Of a stretch of 64,000 nt of DNA, positions 29,014 through 38,670 are shown piece after piece. The translations under genes were made by a program, and so were the position numbers. Numbering within the stretch: the stretch's first letter is position 1; each line of letters begins with the position of its first letter. The stretch is from Nitrobacteraceae bacterium AZCC 2146 (GTDB lineage Bacteria > Pseudomonadota > Alphaproteobacteria > Rhizobiales > Xanthobacteraceae). Location: the NCBI GenBank assembly GCA_036924855.1, contig JBAGRP010000001.1, positions 1,178,001-1,242,000 on the forward strand. The letters are read 5' to 3'. The notes below the pieces were generated by a model, which was given only the letters and a program-made list of their open reading frames with translations, ran no database searches and had not been told where the DNA came from.

Positions 29014-31281
29014 TCAGGCCGCCACGACGCGTTCGCCGAGCGCGGCAGCATCGGCCGGCTGCGGCGCCGAGCGCAGCATCACCACATCCGAAAAGCCGAC
29101 GGCCTTGAGCTGCTCGCTCATCAGGTTGCACGCCTCGAGGCTCATCGACGCATCCGGCACGACCACGGCGCGGGCCTGCGAGGTCAGCAGTCCGGCCGGC
29201 AGATCGGCCGCGGTGCCGGCATCAAGCAGGACGTGGTCGTAGACGCGCAGCAAGGCGTCGAGCGCCATGGTCAGCCGCGGCGATTGCAGCAGCGCGCGAT
29301 CGGCGCCGGCACGGCCCGCGCTCACCATGTGCACGCGCGACATCTTGTCCTTGGTGATGACCTGGCCAAACGACGCCTCGCCGAGCATCAGTTCCGCCAG
29401 CCCGGGCGCCGCGGGATCGTTGGACACCGCTTCCAGCGTCGGCGACGACGCGGCGAGATCGACCAGCACCACCTTGGCGCTGCGGGCCAGCAACCGCGCC
29501 AGCGTCAAGGCGGTCAGCGTGATATTGTCGTTATGGCTGGTGCCGAGGATCGTAATCTTGCGGGCGCCGGCAGCACGGAGATCCTGCGCGAGCTGTTCGA
29601 TTTCACTGACACCGGCAGCCAACTCCGGATGGGTGTCGCGCACCATTGGTTCCGGCACAATCGCGGGCGCGGGCTCGACCACCGGCGCGGGCTCCGGCTG
29701 TGCCGCGCGCACCGGTACCGCCGCGGCGGCAACCACAGGCGCCGCAGCTCTCGGCGCGGTCATGCGCAACAACTCGCTGGTGACGATGCTGCCGGCACTG
29801 AGCAGCAGAGTCGCCAGCGTCGCGATCAGCACGATCGGCAGCTTCTTCGGATAGGCCGGCGTGTTGGAAACGATGGCGCGGGAAATGATCCGGCCGTCGG
29901 CCGGCGCGGCCTCGATGTTCTCCCGCGTCGTCGCCTCACGGTACTTCGCCAGATAGGATTCCAGCAGATCGCGCTGCGCCTTGGCTTCGCGCTCCAGCGC
30001 CCGCGCCTGCACATCCTGTCCGTTGGTGGAGGTCGCCTGGCGCTTGACCTGTTCAAGGCTGTTGCTGAGCCCCTCGACGCGACCGGCAGCGATGCGGGAG
30101 TCGTTCTCCAGCGAGCGTGACAGCTTGGCGGCTTCCTCGCGGAGCTGACGATCGAGGTCGGACAGTTGCGCCTTCAGCTCCTTGATCCGTGGATGGTTGT
30201 CGAGCAGCGTCGAGGACTGCTCGGCGAGCTGCGCACGCAGCGTCACGCGCTGCTCGGACAAGCGCCGGATCAGTTCGGAGTTGAGAACTTCGGACGACTC
30301 GATCGGCTTGCCGGACTGCAGCATGTCCTTGATCATCCGCGACTTCGACTCGGCGTCCGATTTCAGCGCGCGGGCATTGTTGAGCTGGGTGTTGATCTCG
30401 CCGAGCTGCTGGTTCGACAGCGAGGTGTTGTTGGTGCCGATGAACAGGCTGGATTTCGAACGGAAATCTTCCGCCCGCGATTCCGCGTCGGCGACCTTCT
30501 TGCGCAGGCCGTCGATCTCGCCGGACAGCCACTGCCCCGCCGATTTCGCCTGCTCCTGCCGCGCCGCCTGCTGCATGGCAAGAAAGCCGTCGGCGATCGA
30601 ATTGGCGACACGCGCCGCCAGATCGGGATCGTACGACTGGAATTCGATCACGATGACGCGCGACTTGTCGACAGCGTAGGCGGTCAGGCGCTCGTAATAG
30701 GAATCGAGCACGCGCTCTTCCGGCGTCATCGAGAACGGGTCGCGGCCGATGCCGAACAGCGCCAGCAGCGTCTTCACCGGCGACATGCCTTGCAGTACCG
30801 GATCGAATTCCGGCCGCTCGGCCAGCTTGTTCTTCTTGATGATCTCACGCGCCAGATCGCGCGACAGCAACAGCTGCACCTGGCTGGTCACAGCTTCCGG
30901 ATCGAGCGCGGTGCGCTCGTCGTTGCGCTCGCCATTCGGCCGCAGGAAAATATTTTCGCGCCCGTCGATCAGGATGCGGGCTTCGGACTTGTAGCGCGGC
31001 GTGATCAGGTTGACGGCGGCGATCGACAGCACGGCGGCGATCACGGTGGGAACGATGACCCAGGCCCGCTTGCGCCGCAGCGCCTGCCACAGTGCACGGA
31101 GATCGAGATCGCTGAGTTGCGGCGCGGGTGCCGATACAGACTTTGAAACGGCAAGCTTTGAAACTGCGGGCTTGGAAACTGCGGGCTTGGAAACTGACGG
31201 CGCGCTGGGTGCGGCCGGTGCCTTGTCGGCCTTCCGGAACAACGCTCCGATCTTGCCTGCACGCCAGAATGCCAAACGCAT
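29014..31281 (-). CDS. Wzz-type chain-length protein with degenerate tyrosine-kinase-like domain
   Basis: A 755-residue inner-membrane protein. Order: cytoplasmic N-terminal tail with short Val-Ser-Lys repeats (about 29-50), Wzz span 1 (about 74-93), long periplasmic coiled-coil and GNVR region (about 100-480), span 2, a Pro/Ala-rich linker, then a P-loop domain of the BY-kinase/CpsD type. In that last domain the Walker A motif is lost (ILGTSHNDNITLTAL has no GxGK[ST]), while the LVDLAASSP and LLDAGTA strands remain. No C-terminal tyrosine cluster is seen. It probably sets chain length and links to the Wza-type exporter, but autokinase activity is unlikely. Confidence 0.85.
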   Translation of the reverse strand: MRLAFWRAGKIGALFRKADKAPAAPSAPSVSKPAVSKPAVSKLAVSKSVSAPAPQLSDLDLRALWQALRRKRAWVIVPTVIAAVLSIAAVNLITPRYKSEARILIDGRENIFLRPNGERNDERTALDPEAVTSQVQLLLSRDLAREIIKKNKLAERPEFDPVLQGMSPVKTLLALFGIGRDPFSMTPEERVLDSYYERLTAYAVDKSRVIVIEFQSYDPDLAARVANSIADGFLAMQQAARQEQAKSAGQWLSGEIDGLRKKVADAESRAEDFRSKSSLFIGTNNTSLSNQQLGEINTQLNNARALKSDAESKSRMIKDMLQSGKPIESSEVLNSELIRRLSEQRVTLRAQLAEQSSTLLDNHPRIKELKAQLSDLDRQLREEAAKLSRSLENDSRIAAGRVEGLSNSLEQVKRQATSTNGQDVQARALEREAKAQRDLLESYLAKYREATTRENIEAAPADGRIISRAIVSNTPAYPKKLPIVLIATLATLLLSAGSIVTSELLRMTAPRAAAPVVAAAAVPVRAAQPEPAPVVEPAPAIVPEPMVRDTHPELAAGVSEIEQLAQDLRAAGARKITILGTSHNDNITLTALTLARLLARSAKVVLVDLAASSPTLEAVSNDPAAPGLAELMLGEASFGQVITKDKMSRVHMVSAGRAGADRALLQSPRLTMALDALLRVYDHVLLDAGTAADLPAGLLTSQARAVVVPDASMSLEACNLMSEQLKAVGFSDVVMLRSAPQPADAAALGERVVAA
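31143..31197 (-). repeat. In-frame 15-bp tandem repeats in the Wzz gene
   Basis: Three full 15-base units and part of a fourth (TTGAAACTGCGGGCT type), in frame, coding the Val-Ser-Lys-x-Ala pattern in the N-terminal tail. Two units are nearly identical, so copy number may vary between strains. Confidence 0.8.
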
Positions 31282-31455
31282 TGCATACCCCTACCAAACG
31301 CTACGACGCTTCACTCCACTGCGTCGATTAAATTCGATTAAGGTTGCCGCCCGGTTAATTCGAGCCTTGATACCAGTATCATTTCACCCGCGAGGGCTCA
31401 CGCTTTGTTAACCACGAGGCCTCTTATTGGATTCGATATTTCTCAGGATTTTTCG

Positions 31456-32091
31456 ATGCGATCCGCCCGCGCCGTCATTGTCTCCGTTGTGGCCGCGCTG
31501 GCTCTGTCCGGCTGCATGCGCAGGTCCGGACCCGTCGCCATGGTGCAGCCGCAAGGCAATCTCGACGCGATGGCCTATGACCAACCGGCCTACGCGCCGG
31601 TTCGTTACGGCGTCCCCGCTCCGATTTACGACCCCGACTATCACCTCGATGCCGGCGACCGGCTGCGCGTGGTGGTCTACGGTCAGGAGGGCCTCACCAA
31701 TTCCTATGCCATCGGTGCCGGTGGCAACATTACCATGCCCTTGATCGGTAGCGTGCCGGCGCGTGGCATGACTCCGGCCGGCCTTGCCGCCAGCATCACT
31801 GGCCGTCTGCGCAACGGATTCATCCGCGAGCCTTCGGTGGCTGTCGAGATCGAGGCCTACCGGCCGTTCTTCATCCTCGGCGAAGTCGCCGCCCCCGGCC
31901 AGTATCCCTATGTGCCGAACATGAGCGTCGAGAGCGCAGTGGCCATTGCCGGCGGCTTCTCGCCGCGCGCCAGGCGCGACGAAGTCACGCTGACGCATCC
32001 CACGGCGGACGGCGTGTACCGCGCGGTGGTGCCGCTCGGCACGCCGATCAGTCCCGGCGACACCGTGCTGATCAGCGAGCGCTGGTTCTGA
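31456..32091 (+). CDS. Polysaccharide export lipoprotein (Wza-like)
   Basis: A 211-residue protein with a lipoprotein signal (MRSARAVIVSVVAALALSGC; lipobox LSGC), so it should be attached to the outer membrane. The Poly_export domain reads YHLDAGDRLRVVVYGQEGLTNSYAIGAGGNITMPLIGSVPA, followed by a SLBB domain (YFILGEV-like FFILGEVAAPGQYPY). It is divergent from the Wzz gene, its expected inner-membrane partner, across a gap of about 170 bases. The start at 31456 puts the signal peptide at residue 1, with AGGA upstream. Confidence 0.92.
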   Translation: MRSARAVIVSVVAALALSGCMRRSGPVAMVQPQGNLDAMAYDQPAYAPVRYGVPAPIYDPDYHLDAGDRLRVVVYGQEGLTNSYAIGAGGNITMPLIGSVPARGMTPAGLAASITGRLRNGFIREPSVAVEIEAYRPFFILGEVAAPGQYPYVPNMSVESAVAIAGGFSPRARRDEVTLTHPTADGVYRAVVPLGTPISPGDTVLISERWF

Positions 32092-32093
32092 TC

Positions 32094-33227
32094 ATGCCGG
32101 ACATGCCCGACAAACCGCTTCGCATCCTCCACGCTGTCCGCGCCCCGGTCGGCGGCATCATTCGCCACATTCTCGATGTCGCCAATGGCCAGGCCGATCG
32201 TGGCCATCAGGTCGGCATCGTCGCCGATAGCCTGACCGGCGGCGAGCGCGCCGACGCAGCTTTGGCCGAGATCGCGCCGCGGCTGACGCTCGGCGTGCAC
32301 CGCCTGCCGATCCACCGCGAGCCGCATCCGACCGACCTCCTGATCTGGGGGCAGTTCATGCGCCTGGTGCGGCGACTGAAGCCGGACGTGCTGCACGGAC
32401 ATGGCGCCAAGGCCGGCGCCTTCGTCCGTTTCAAGACGAAATCCATCAACACTATTCGCGTCTACACCCCCCATGGCGGCTCGCTGCACTACCCGCCGAA
32501 CACGCTGAAGGGCGCTTTCTACAGTCGCCTCGAACGCGCCCTGATGAATCATACCGAGCTGTTCCTGTTCGAGAGCGCTTTCGCGCGCGACACCTATCAG
32601 CGGGTGATCGGGACGCCCTCCGGCCTGGTCAAATGCGTCTTCAATGGCGTGACGCCGCAGGAATTCGAGCCGGTTGCTCTTGCTGACGATGCTTCCGACG
32701 TCGCTTATGTCGGCGAATTCCGCCACATCAAGGGCGCCGACCTGCTGGTCGATGCGGTGGCGCAATTGCGCGCCGACGGCAGGCCGGTGACGCTGATGCT
32801 CGGCGGCGACGGCGAGGAAACCGGCAGGCTGAAGGCGCAGATCCAGCGGCTTGGCCTGACCGAAGCCGTACACTTCATCGGCCACGTCAAGGCGCGCTAC
32901 GGCTTCTCGAAAGGCCGCCTGCTGGTGGTTCCGTCGCGCGGCGATTCCATGCCCTATGTCGTAATCGAAGCCGCCGCCGCCGGCGTCCCGATGATCGCCG
33001 CCCGGGTCGGTGGCATTCCGGAAATCTTCGATACTCATACTGATGCGCTGTTCGCCCCCGCCAATGCCGGCGCCATGGCCGACGCCATCCGGACCGCGCT
33101 CGACGATCCCGCTGCGACGCTGGCCCGTGCGCATTCGCTGCGCGAGCGCATCTCCCTGCACTTCTCGCAGGACGCCATGGTCGAGGGAGTCATAGAAGGT
33201 TATCGCGAAGCATTTGCCAAACGTTAA
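32094..33227 (+). CDS. Glycosyltransferase family 4
   Basis: A 377-residue GT-B enzyme. The N-terminal domain begins LRILHAVRAPVGGIIRHILDVANGQADRGHQVGIVAD, typical of GT4. The C-terminal domain carries VAYVGEFRHIKGADLLVDAV, HFIGHVKARYGFSKGRLLVVPSRGDSMPYVVIEAAAAGVP, with the EX7E-type acidic site. It adds a sugar to the lipid-linked repeat unit in the cytoplasm; donor and acceptor are unknown. It begins two bases after the Wza-type stop and is co-transcribed with it. Confidence 0.9.
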   Translation: MPDMPDKPLRILHAVRAPVGGIIRHILDVANGQADRGHQVGIVADSLTGGERADAALAEIAPRLTLGVHRLPIHREPHPTDLLIWGQFMRLVRRLKPDVLHGHGAKAGAFVRFKTKSINTIRVYTPHGGSLHYPPNTLKGAFYSRLERALMNHTELFLFESAFARDTYQRVIGTPSGLVKCVFNGVTPQEFEPVALADDASDVAYVGEFRHIKGADLLVDAVAQLRADGRPVTLMLGGDGEETGRLKAQIQRLGLTEAVHFIGHVKARYGFSKGRLLVVPSRGDSMPYVVIEAAAAGVPMIAARVGGIPEIFDTHTDALFAPANAGAMADAIRTALDDPAATLARAHSLRERISLHFSQDAMVEGVIEGYREAFAKR

Positions 33228-33336
33228 CCGTTCTTAACCCGTAACCAAATCTTCCGATTTGTCCGCTATATTATGCGAAAAGCAGTACGCTTGACGCGCA
33301 GGATCCGCACGTCGACGCAAGAACGGACATGTTTAC

Positions 33337-34875
33337 GTGGAACCGATCAACGCACGCTCGATGCTGGACGCGGTCACGACCGCGCCCTCCGACCAACGGC
33401 AGTTTGAACGCCGCCGCCGGTTGACGCCCGCGGCCCAGGAAGTCGCCAACCAGAAAGTCCGCGCGGCCTATTCGCCGATCGTCATCACCGGCGCTGTACG
33501 CATCGCCGACTTCGTCGTCCTCAGCGTCGTCGGCATCGCACTTTATCTGGCCTATGTCGCGCGTCTCGACGGTTTCGCCTGGGAGTACATCACGGCGATT
33601 GTCGCCATGGCCGCAACGGCGGTGATCTGCTTCCAGGCCTCCGACATCTATCAGGTGCAAATCTTCCGCGGCCATCTGCGGCAGATGACCCGCATGGCGT
33701 CGGCTTGGGCGGTTGTGTTCCTGCTGTTCATCGGCGTCTCGTTCTTCGCCAAGCTCGGCGGTACCATCTCGCGGGTCTGGCTCTCGGCATTCTTTATCGT
33801 CGGATTGGCGGCACTGATCGCACAACGCGCGGTGCTGCGTGCGCTGATCCGCCGCTGGGCCCATCAGGGCCGGCTCGATCGCCGCACCATCATTGTCGGC
33901 GCCGACATCAACGGCGAAAACCTGATCAAGGAACTCAACGCCCAGGAAGATTCCGATCTGCAAATCCTTGGCGTGTTCGACGACCGCAACGATAAGCGTT
34001 CGCTGGAGAGCTGCGCCGGCAGCCCGAAGCTCGGCAAGGTCGACGACATCATTGAATTCGCGCGCCGCACCCGCGTCGATCTGGTGCTGTTCGCGCTGCC
34101 AATCTCGGCAGAAACGCGAATTCTGGAAATGCTGAAGAAGCTGTGGGTGCTGCCGGTCGATATCCGGCTGTCCGCGCACACCAACAAGCTGCGCTTCCGT
34201 CCCCGCTCCTATTCCTATCTCGGCAAGGTCCCGACCCTCGATGTGTTCGAGGCGCCGATCACCGACTGGGATCTGGTGATGAAGTGGCTGTTCGACCGCA
34301 TCGTTGGCGCGCTGATCCTGCTGGCGGCGCTGCCCGTGATGGCGCTGGTGGCGCTGGCGATCAAGCTCGACAGCCCGGGCCCGGTGCTGTTCCGGCAGAA
34401 GCGCTTCGGCTTCAACAACGAGCGCATCGACGTCTTCAAGTTCCGCTCGCTGTTCCACGATCAGGCCGATCCGCTTGCCAAAACGGTCGTCACGAAGGGC
34501 GACAAGCGCGTCACCCGCGTCGGCCGCTTCATCCGCAAGTCCAGCCTCGACGAACTGCCGCAATTTTTCAACGTCGTCTTCAAGGGCAACCTGTCGCTGG
34601 TCGGCCCGCGTCCGCATGCGGTGCAGGGCAAGTTGCAGAGCCAGCTGTTCGACGAGGCCGTGGACGGCTACTTCGCACGCCACCGCGTCAAGCCCGGCAT
34701 CACCGGCTGGGCCCAGGTCAATGGCTGGCGCGGCGAAGTCGACAGCGAGGAGAAGATCCAGAAGCGTGTCGAGTTCGATCTGTATTACATCGAGAACTGG
34801 GCGGTGCTGTTCGACGTCTACATCCTGTTGAAGACGCCGGTGTCGCTGATGACCAAGAACGAGAACGCCTATTGA
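33337..34875 (+). CDS. Undecaprenyl-phosphate sugar phosphotransferase (WcaJ/ExoY type)
   Basis: A 512-residue polyisoprenyl-phosphate hexose-1-phosphate transferase that starts repeat-unit synthesis by transferring sugar phosphate to undecaprenyl phosphate. It has four N-terminal spans, a CoA-binding-like Rossmann part ([16 protein letters not shown]) and the C-terminal catalytic domain ([29 protein letters not shown], then [13 protein letters not shown] and RPHAVQGK). The start is GTG at 33337; the next ATG at 33361 is possible. Fusion of the two parts is usual for WcaJ-type enzymes. It fits the position of UppE-like enzymes in adhesin loci of relatives. Confidence 0.92.
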   Translation: MEPINARSMLDAVTTAPSDQRQFERRRRLTPAAQEVANQKVRAAYSPIVITGAVRIADFVVLSVVGIALYLAYVARLDGFAWEYITAIVAMAATAVICFQASDIYQVQIFRGHLRQMTRMASAWAVVFLLFIGVSFFAKLGGTISRVWLSAFFIVGLAALIAQRAVLRALIRRWAHQGRLDRRTIIVGADINGENLIKELNAQEDSDLQILGVFDDRNDKRSLESCAGSPKLGKVDDIIEFARRTRVDLVLFALPISAETRILEMLKKLWVLPVDIRLSAHTNKLRFRPRSYSYLGKVPTLDVFEAPITDWDLVMKWLFDRIVGALILLAALPVMALVALAIKLDSPGPVLFRQKRFGFNNERIDVFKFRSLFHDQADPLAKTVVTKGDKRVTRVGRFIRKSSLDELPQFFNVVFKGNLSLVGPRPHAVQGKLQSQLFDEAVDGYFARHRVKPGITGWAQVNGWRGEVDSEEKIQKRVEFDLYYIENWAVLFDVYILLKTPVSLMTKNENAY

Positions 34876-34958
34876 ACGGCGCCGTTACCGGGGAAATTAT
34901 CATAACCGCCATGGCGCTACACCACTCGTCAACACTGCCTCGGTAGGGTTGTGACGCC

Positions 34959-36245
34959 ATGACCTACACCGCAGCGGCCGATCGTCCATCTGCTTCCCCG
35001 ACGGCCCAGCCCGGCGTCGCGACGCTGCAGCATGCCCTGCTGTGGTCGATGGGTTTTGGCGGCGCCATCGTTTTCATCGAACCCAGCCCCTACGAAATCG
35101 CCACCCTCACCGCCATGGTGGTGTTCTTCGCGGCGGGCCTGCGGATGCGGCTGGTCTTCATTCCGCTGCTGATGCTGCTGTTCCTGGTCAACATCGGCTA
35201 CACCATCTGCGCCGCATTTCTGCTCGACACCACCGTGATCCTGAACTGGATCCTGACCTCCTGGTACATGGCGGTGACGGCGATCTTCTTTGCGCTGGTG
35301 CTGTCCGAGGACACCGCCGCGCGGCTCGACCTGTTGCGCCGCGGGCTGATCGCCGGCGCGCTGGTCGCCTCATTGTCCGGCATCGCCGGCTATCTGCATC
35401 TGATCCCCGGCGGCGGCGAGTTGTTCACGCTGTATGGCCGCGCCAGCGGCACCTTCAAGGATCCCAACGTGCTCGGCGCGTTCCTGGTGCTGCCGGCGCT
35501 GTTCGCGCTGCAAAGCGTCGTCAGCGATGGCTTCGGCCGCTCCTTCCGCAGCGCCATTGCGCTGGGCATCATGACGCTGGCGGTGCTGCTGGCATTTTCC
35601 CGTGCCGCCTGGGGACTGCTCGCCATCGCCTCGGCCTTCATGCTGTTCATGATGGTACTGACCAGCCCGTCCCGCAAGCAGCGTTCGCGCATCATCATCA
35701 TGGCCATCGCGGCGGTGCTCGTCGTCGTCGTCGTGATCGCCGTGCTGCTACAATTCGACTTTATCGCCGACATGTTCAAGCAGCGCGCCAGCTTTGACCA
35801 GAAATACGACGAAGGCCGCTTCGGCCGGTTCGGCCGTCACGTCCTCGGCGCGCAGATGGCGCTCGACCTGCCGTTCGGTATCGGCCCGCTGCAATTCACA
35901 AAATTCTTCCCGGAAGACACCCACAACTCCTATCTGAACGCCTTCATGTCCGGCGGCTGGATCTCCGGCATCTGCTATCCCGCGCTGATCTTCATGACGG
36001 TCATTCTCGGCTTCCGCTATGTCTTCGTGCGCGTGCCGTGGCAACGCGCCTATCTCGCGGTGTTCGCGGCCTTCCTCGGCACCGTCGGCGAGGCCTTCAT
36101 CATCGACACCGACCACTGGCGCCATTTCTGGATGATGCTCGGCGCGATGTGGGGCATGTTCGTCGCAGCCCAGCAATATATGGCCACCGTGCCGCAAGTC
36201 GTTGAAATCGACGAACCGGACTCAACCGGACTTCGCCCCCTATGA
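34959..36245 (+). CDS. O-antigen ligase/polymerase family protein (Wzy-like)
   Basis: A 428-residue integral membrane protein with about eleven spans and the Wzy_C-type central loop (residues about 265-330), including GPLQFTKFFPEDTHNSYLNAFMSGG, where the histidine before N-S-Y-L is typical of this family. It is predicted to polymerise repeat units on the periplasmic face. A good ribosome site (TAGGGTTGTG) precedes the ATG. It overlaps the following GT2 gene by four bases. Confidence 0.88.
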   Translation: MTYTAAADRPSASPTAQPGVATLQHALLWSMGFGGAIVFIEPSPYEIATLTAMVVFFAAGLRMRLVFIPLLMLLFLVNIGYTICAAFLLDTTVILNWILTSWYMAVTAIFFALVLSEDTAARLDLLRRGLIAGALVASLSGIAGYLHLIPGGGELFTLYGRASGTFKDPNVLGAFLVLPALFALQSVVSDGFGRSFRSAIALGIMTLAVLLAFSRAAWGLLAIASAFMLFMMVLTSPSRKQRSRIIIMAIAAVLVVVVVIAVLLQFDFIADMFKQRASFDQKYDEGRFGRFGRHVLGAQMALDLPFGIGPLQFTKFFPEDTHNSYLNAFMSGGWISGICYPALIFMTVILGFRYVFVRVPWQRAYLAVFAAFLGTVGEAFIIDTDHWRHFWMMLGAMWGMFVAAQQYMATVPQVVEIDEPDSTGLRPL

Positions 36246-37174
36246 CACCTCCGCCGATCCGTATCGCCGTCCTGGTGCCCTGCTTCAACGAGGCAGCGGC
36301 CATCACCACCGTAGTCGCCGATTTCCGCACCGCCCTGCCGATGGCGGAGATCTATGTCTACGACAACAATTCGTCGGATCGAACCATCGAGATCGCCCGC
36401 GAGGCCGGCGCGCAGGTGCGCAGCGAGCGCCATCAGGGCAAGGGCCACGTCGTCCGGCGGATGTTCGCCGACGTCGAGGCCGACATCTATCTGCTGGTGG
36501 ACGGCGACGCGACCTATGATGCCGCCAGCGCGCCCCGCATGATCGAAATGCTGATTGCCGATCATCTCGACATGGTCGTGGCGCATCGCGTCGATCAGGT
36601 CGAGGCCGCCTATCGGCCTGGTCATCGCACCGGCAACTGGCTGCTCACGGGGTTTCTGACGACGGTGTTCGGTCAGGGATTTGAGGATATCCTGTCCGGC
36701 TACCGGGTGTTCTCGCGGCGCTTCGTTAAATCGTTTCCGGTGCTGTCGGACGGCTTCGAGATCGAGACCGAACTCAGCGTGCATGCGCTCGAACTGGCGA
36801 TGCCGGTGGCGGAGATCAAGACGCCGTATTTCGCGCGGCCGGAAGGCTCGTTCAGCAAGCTCAACACCTGGCGCGACGGTTTTCGCATCCTCGGCACCAT
36901 CCTGAAACTGTATCGTTCGGAGAAGCCGCTGCGGTTCTTCGGGACGCTGTCGATCCTGCTGGCGACCATATCGGTCGCGCTGTCGATTCCTGTCGTGATC
37001 ACCTATGTCGAGGAAGGCCTGGTGCCCCGGCTGCCGACCGCCGTGCTCTCGGTGGGCATCATGCTGGTCGCCGTGATCTCGATGTTCGCGGGGCTGATCC
37101 TCGACACCGTTTCGCGTGGCCGCCGCGAAGCCAAGCTGCTGCGCTATCTGGCCGAGCCCTGGCTGGCGCGCTGA
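36242..37174 (+). CDS. GT2 glycosyltransferase with two C-terminal spans
   Basis: A 310-residue family 2 glycosyltransferase with IAVLVPCFNEAAAITTVVADFRTALP at the N-terminus, the nucleotide-binding DGDATYDA motif and a membrane-bound C-terminus (two spans, about 235-295), an arrangement seen in DPM1/GtrB-like enzymes. It may charge polyprenyl phosphate or extend the repeat unit. It overlaps the Wzy-like gene by ATGA and ends the plus-strand run of the polysaccharide locus. Confidence 0.9.
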   Translation: MTPPPIRIAVLVPCFNEAAAITTVVADFRTALPMAEIYVYDNNSSDRTIEIAREAGAQVRSERHQGKGHVVRRMFADVEADIYLLVDGDATYDAASAPRMIEMLIADHLDMVVAHRVDQVEAAYRPGHRTGNWLLTGFLTTVFGQGFEDILSGYRVFSRRFVKSFPVLSDGFEIETELSVHALELAMPVAEIKTPYFARPEGSFSKLNTWRDGFRILGTILKLYRSEKPLRFFGTLSILLATISVALSIPVVITYVEEGLVPRLPTAVLSVGIMLVAVISMFAGLILDTVSRGRREAKLLRYLAEPWLAR

Positions 37175-37324
37175 GAGCGAACTGCTTCCATCGCTCGATG
37201 ATCACAGCGCGACCGCGCCGAACGAACTCGGCGCGGCTGCGGCGATAGCAACGCCTCGGCTTGATCGCGGCGTTGGATTGAACGATGCTCCCGCTCCATC
37301 GCTGCCCCGCCCGAAGGATCCTCA

Positions 37325-38266
37325 ATGACTCACCACCATCTGCCCGCCAGCTCCGAGAATTGTCACTGGGGCTTCTTCGACGCCGCACTGAAGCCAGCGC
37401 TTGTGGTGAACAGCGGCGACGAGGTCACCATAGATACGATCAGCGGCGGACCCGAGGCGTTGCCGGACAAAAACAAATTTCACATCCCGCCCGAACTCGC
37501 CGAAGTGCATGCCCGCAACGAACGCATGGTGCCCGGTCATATCCTGACCGGTCCTGTCGCGGTGGGCGGCGCCGAGCCCGGCGACATCCTGGAGGTCGAG
37601 ATCCTCGACATTCAGCTTCGGCAGGATTGGGGCTACAATCTGATCAAGCCGCTCTCCGGCACCCTGCCCGATGATTTCCACGAACTGCGTTTGATCAACA
37701 TCCCGCTCGATCGCGCGCGCATGACCGGCCAGATGCCGTGGGGACTTCAGCTGCCGCTGGCGCCGTTCTTCGGCGTGATGGGCGTAGCGCCACCTCCAGC
37801 CTGGGGCCGAATCACCTCGCTGATCCCGCGCGCCATGGGCGGCAACCTCGACAACAAGGAACTCGCGGTCGGCGCCAAATTGTATTTGCCAGTGTTCGTG
37901 CCGGGCGCGATGTTCTCGTGCGGCGACGGTCACGGCGTGCAGGGCGATGGCGAGGTTTGCGTCACCGCGATCGAGACGGCATTACAGGGCCGCTTCAGGC
38001 TGACCGTGCGCAAGGATCTGCGCTTCAGCTATCCGCGCGCGGAAACCGCAACGCACTACATGACGATGGCGATGGATCCGGATCTCGACCAATGCGTGGT
38101 GAAGGCGCTGCGCGACATGATCGTGCTGCTCGGCGAGAAACGCAACCTGTCGCGCGAGGATGCCTACACGCTCTGCAGCCTCGCCGCCGACCTGCGCGTC
38201 ACCCAGACCGTCAATGGCTCGAAAGGCATCCACTGCATGATCGCCAAATCGGTCGTGCACGGATGA
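37325..38266 (+). CDS. Acetamidase/formamidase family protein
   Basis: A 313-residue FmdA/AmdA family protein, predicted to be a cytoplasmic zinc-dependent amidase acting on short amides such as formamide or acetamide. Segments seen are HILTGPVAVGGAEPGDILEVEILDI, PFFGVMGVAPP and the metal-site region FSCGDGHGVQGDGEVCVTAIE. The ribosome site GAAGGATC precedes the ATG. No transporter or regulator is adjacent. The substrate cannot be decided from sequence alone. Confidence 0.9.
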   Translation: MTHHHLPASSENCHWGFFDAALKPALVVNSGDEVTIDTISGGPEALPDKNKFHIPPELAEVHARNERMVPGHILTGPVAVGGAEPGDILEVEILDIQLRQDWGYNLIKPLSGTLPDDFHELRLINIPLDRARMTGQMPWGLQLPLAPFFGVMGVAPPPAWGRITSLIPRAMGGNLDNKELAVGAKLYLPVFVPGAMFSCGDGHGVQGDGEVCVTAIETALQGRFRLTVRKDLRFSYPRAETATHYMTMAMDPDLDQCVVKALRDMIVLLGEKRNLSREDAYTLCSLAADLRVTQTVNGSKGIHCMIAKSVVHG

Positions 38267-38539
38267 AGCTGGGCCGGGCGCGGCACCACCGCAGCTTTGA
38301 CCGGACCAGCACCTTCCGAATCATTGATGAAATTTTTTAAGATTTCATTAACTCTGCTGGCCCAGTGTGGGGGCATCTAAGCGCGGACCGGATGTACGTC
38401 CGCGTCAGATGGCTCGGAGCTCACGCTCCGGGCCATTTCCATATCAGGAACTTCCATGCCGGGAATACGGTGTCCAACCGATCAATGCCGTACCGCGCTT
38501 CTTGCGCCCCGGCCGGATCGAAGCTACAGGATGCCACAT

Positions 38540-38617
38540 CGGAGCGTGGCGCAGCCCGGTTAGCGCACTAGTCTGGGAGACTAGGGGTCGGAGGTTCAAA
38601 TCCTCTCGCTCCGACCA
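38540..38617 (+). tRNA. tRNA-Pro (anticodon GGG)
   Basis: The acceptor stem CGGAGCG pairs with CGCTCCG, the anticodon stem CTAGT/ACTAG encloses CTGGGAG with anticodon GGG, the T-arm holds GGTTCAAATCC, and CCA is encoded. The 273 bases before it contain a GCGGAC/GTCCGC hairpin at about 38382-38404 but no gene. Confidence 0.95.
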
Positions 38618-38670
38618 TCTAACGAACTGATTTATCTGATCTTTTCCTCCGCGTACCGGCGCAGAGGCCA

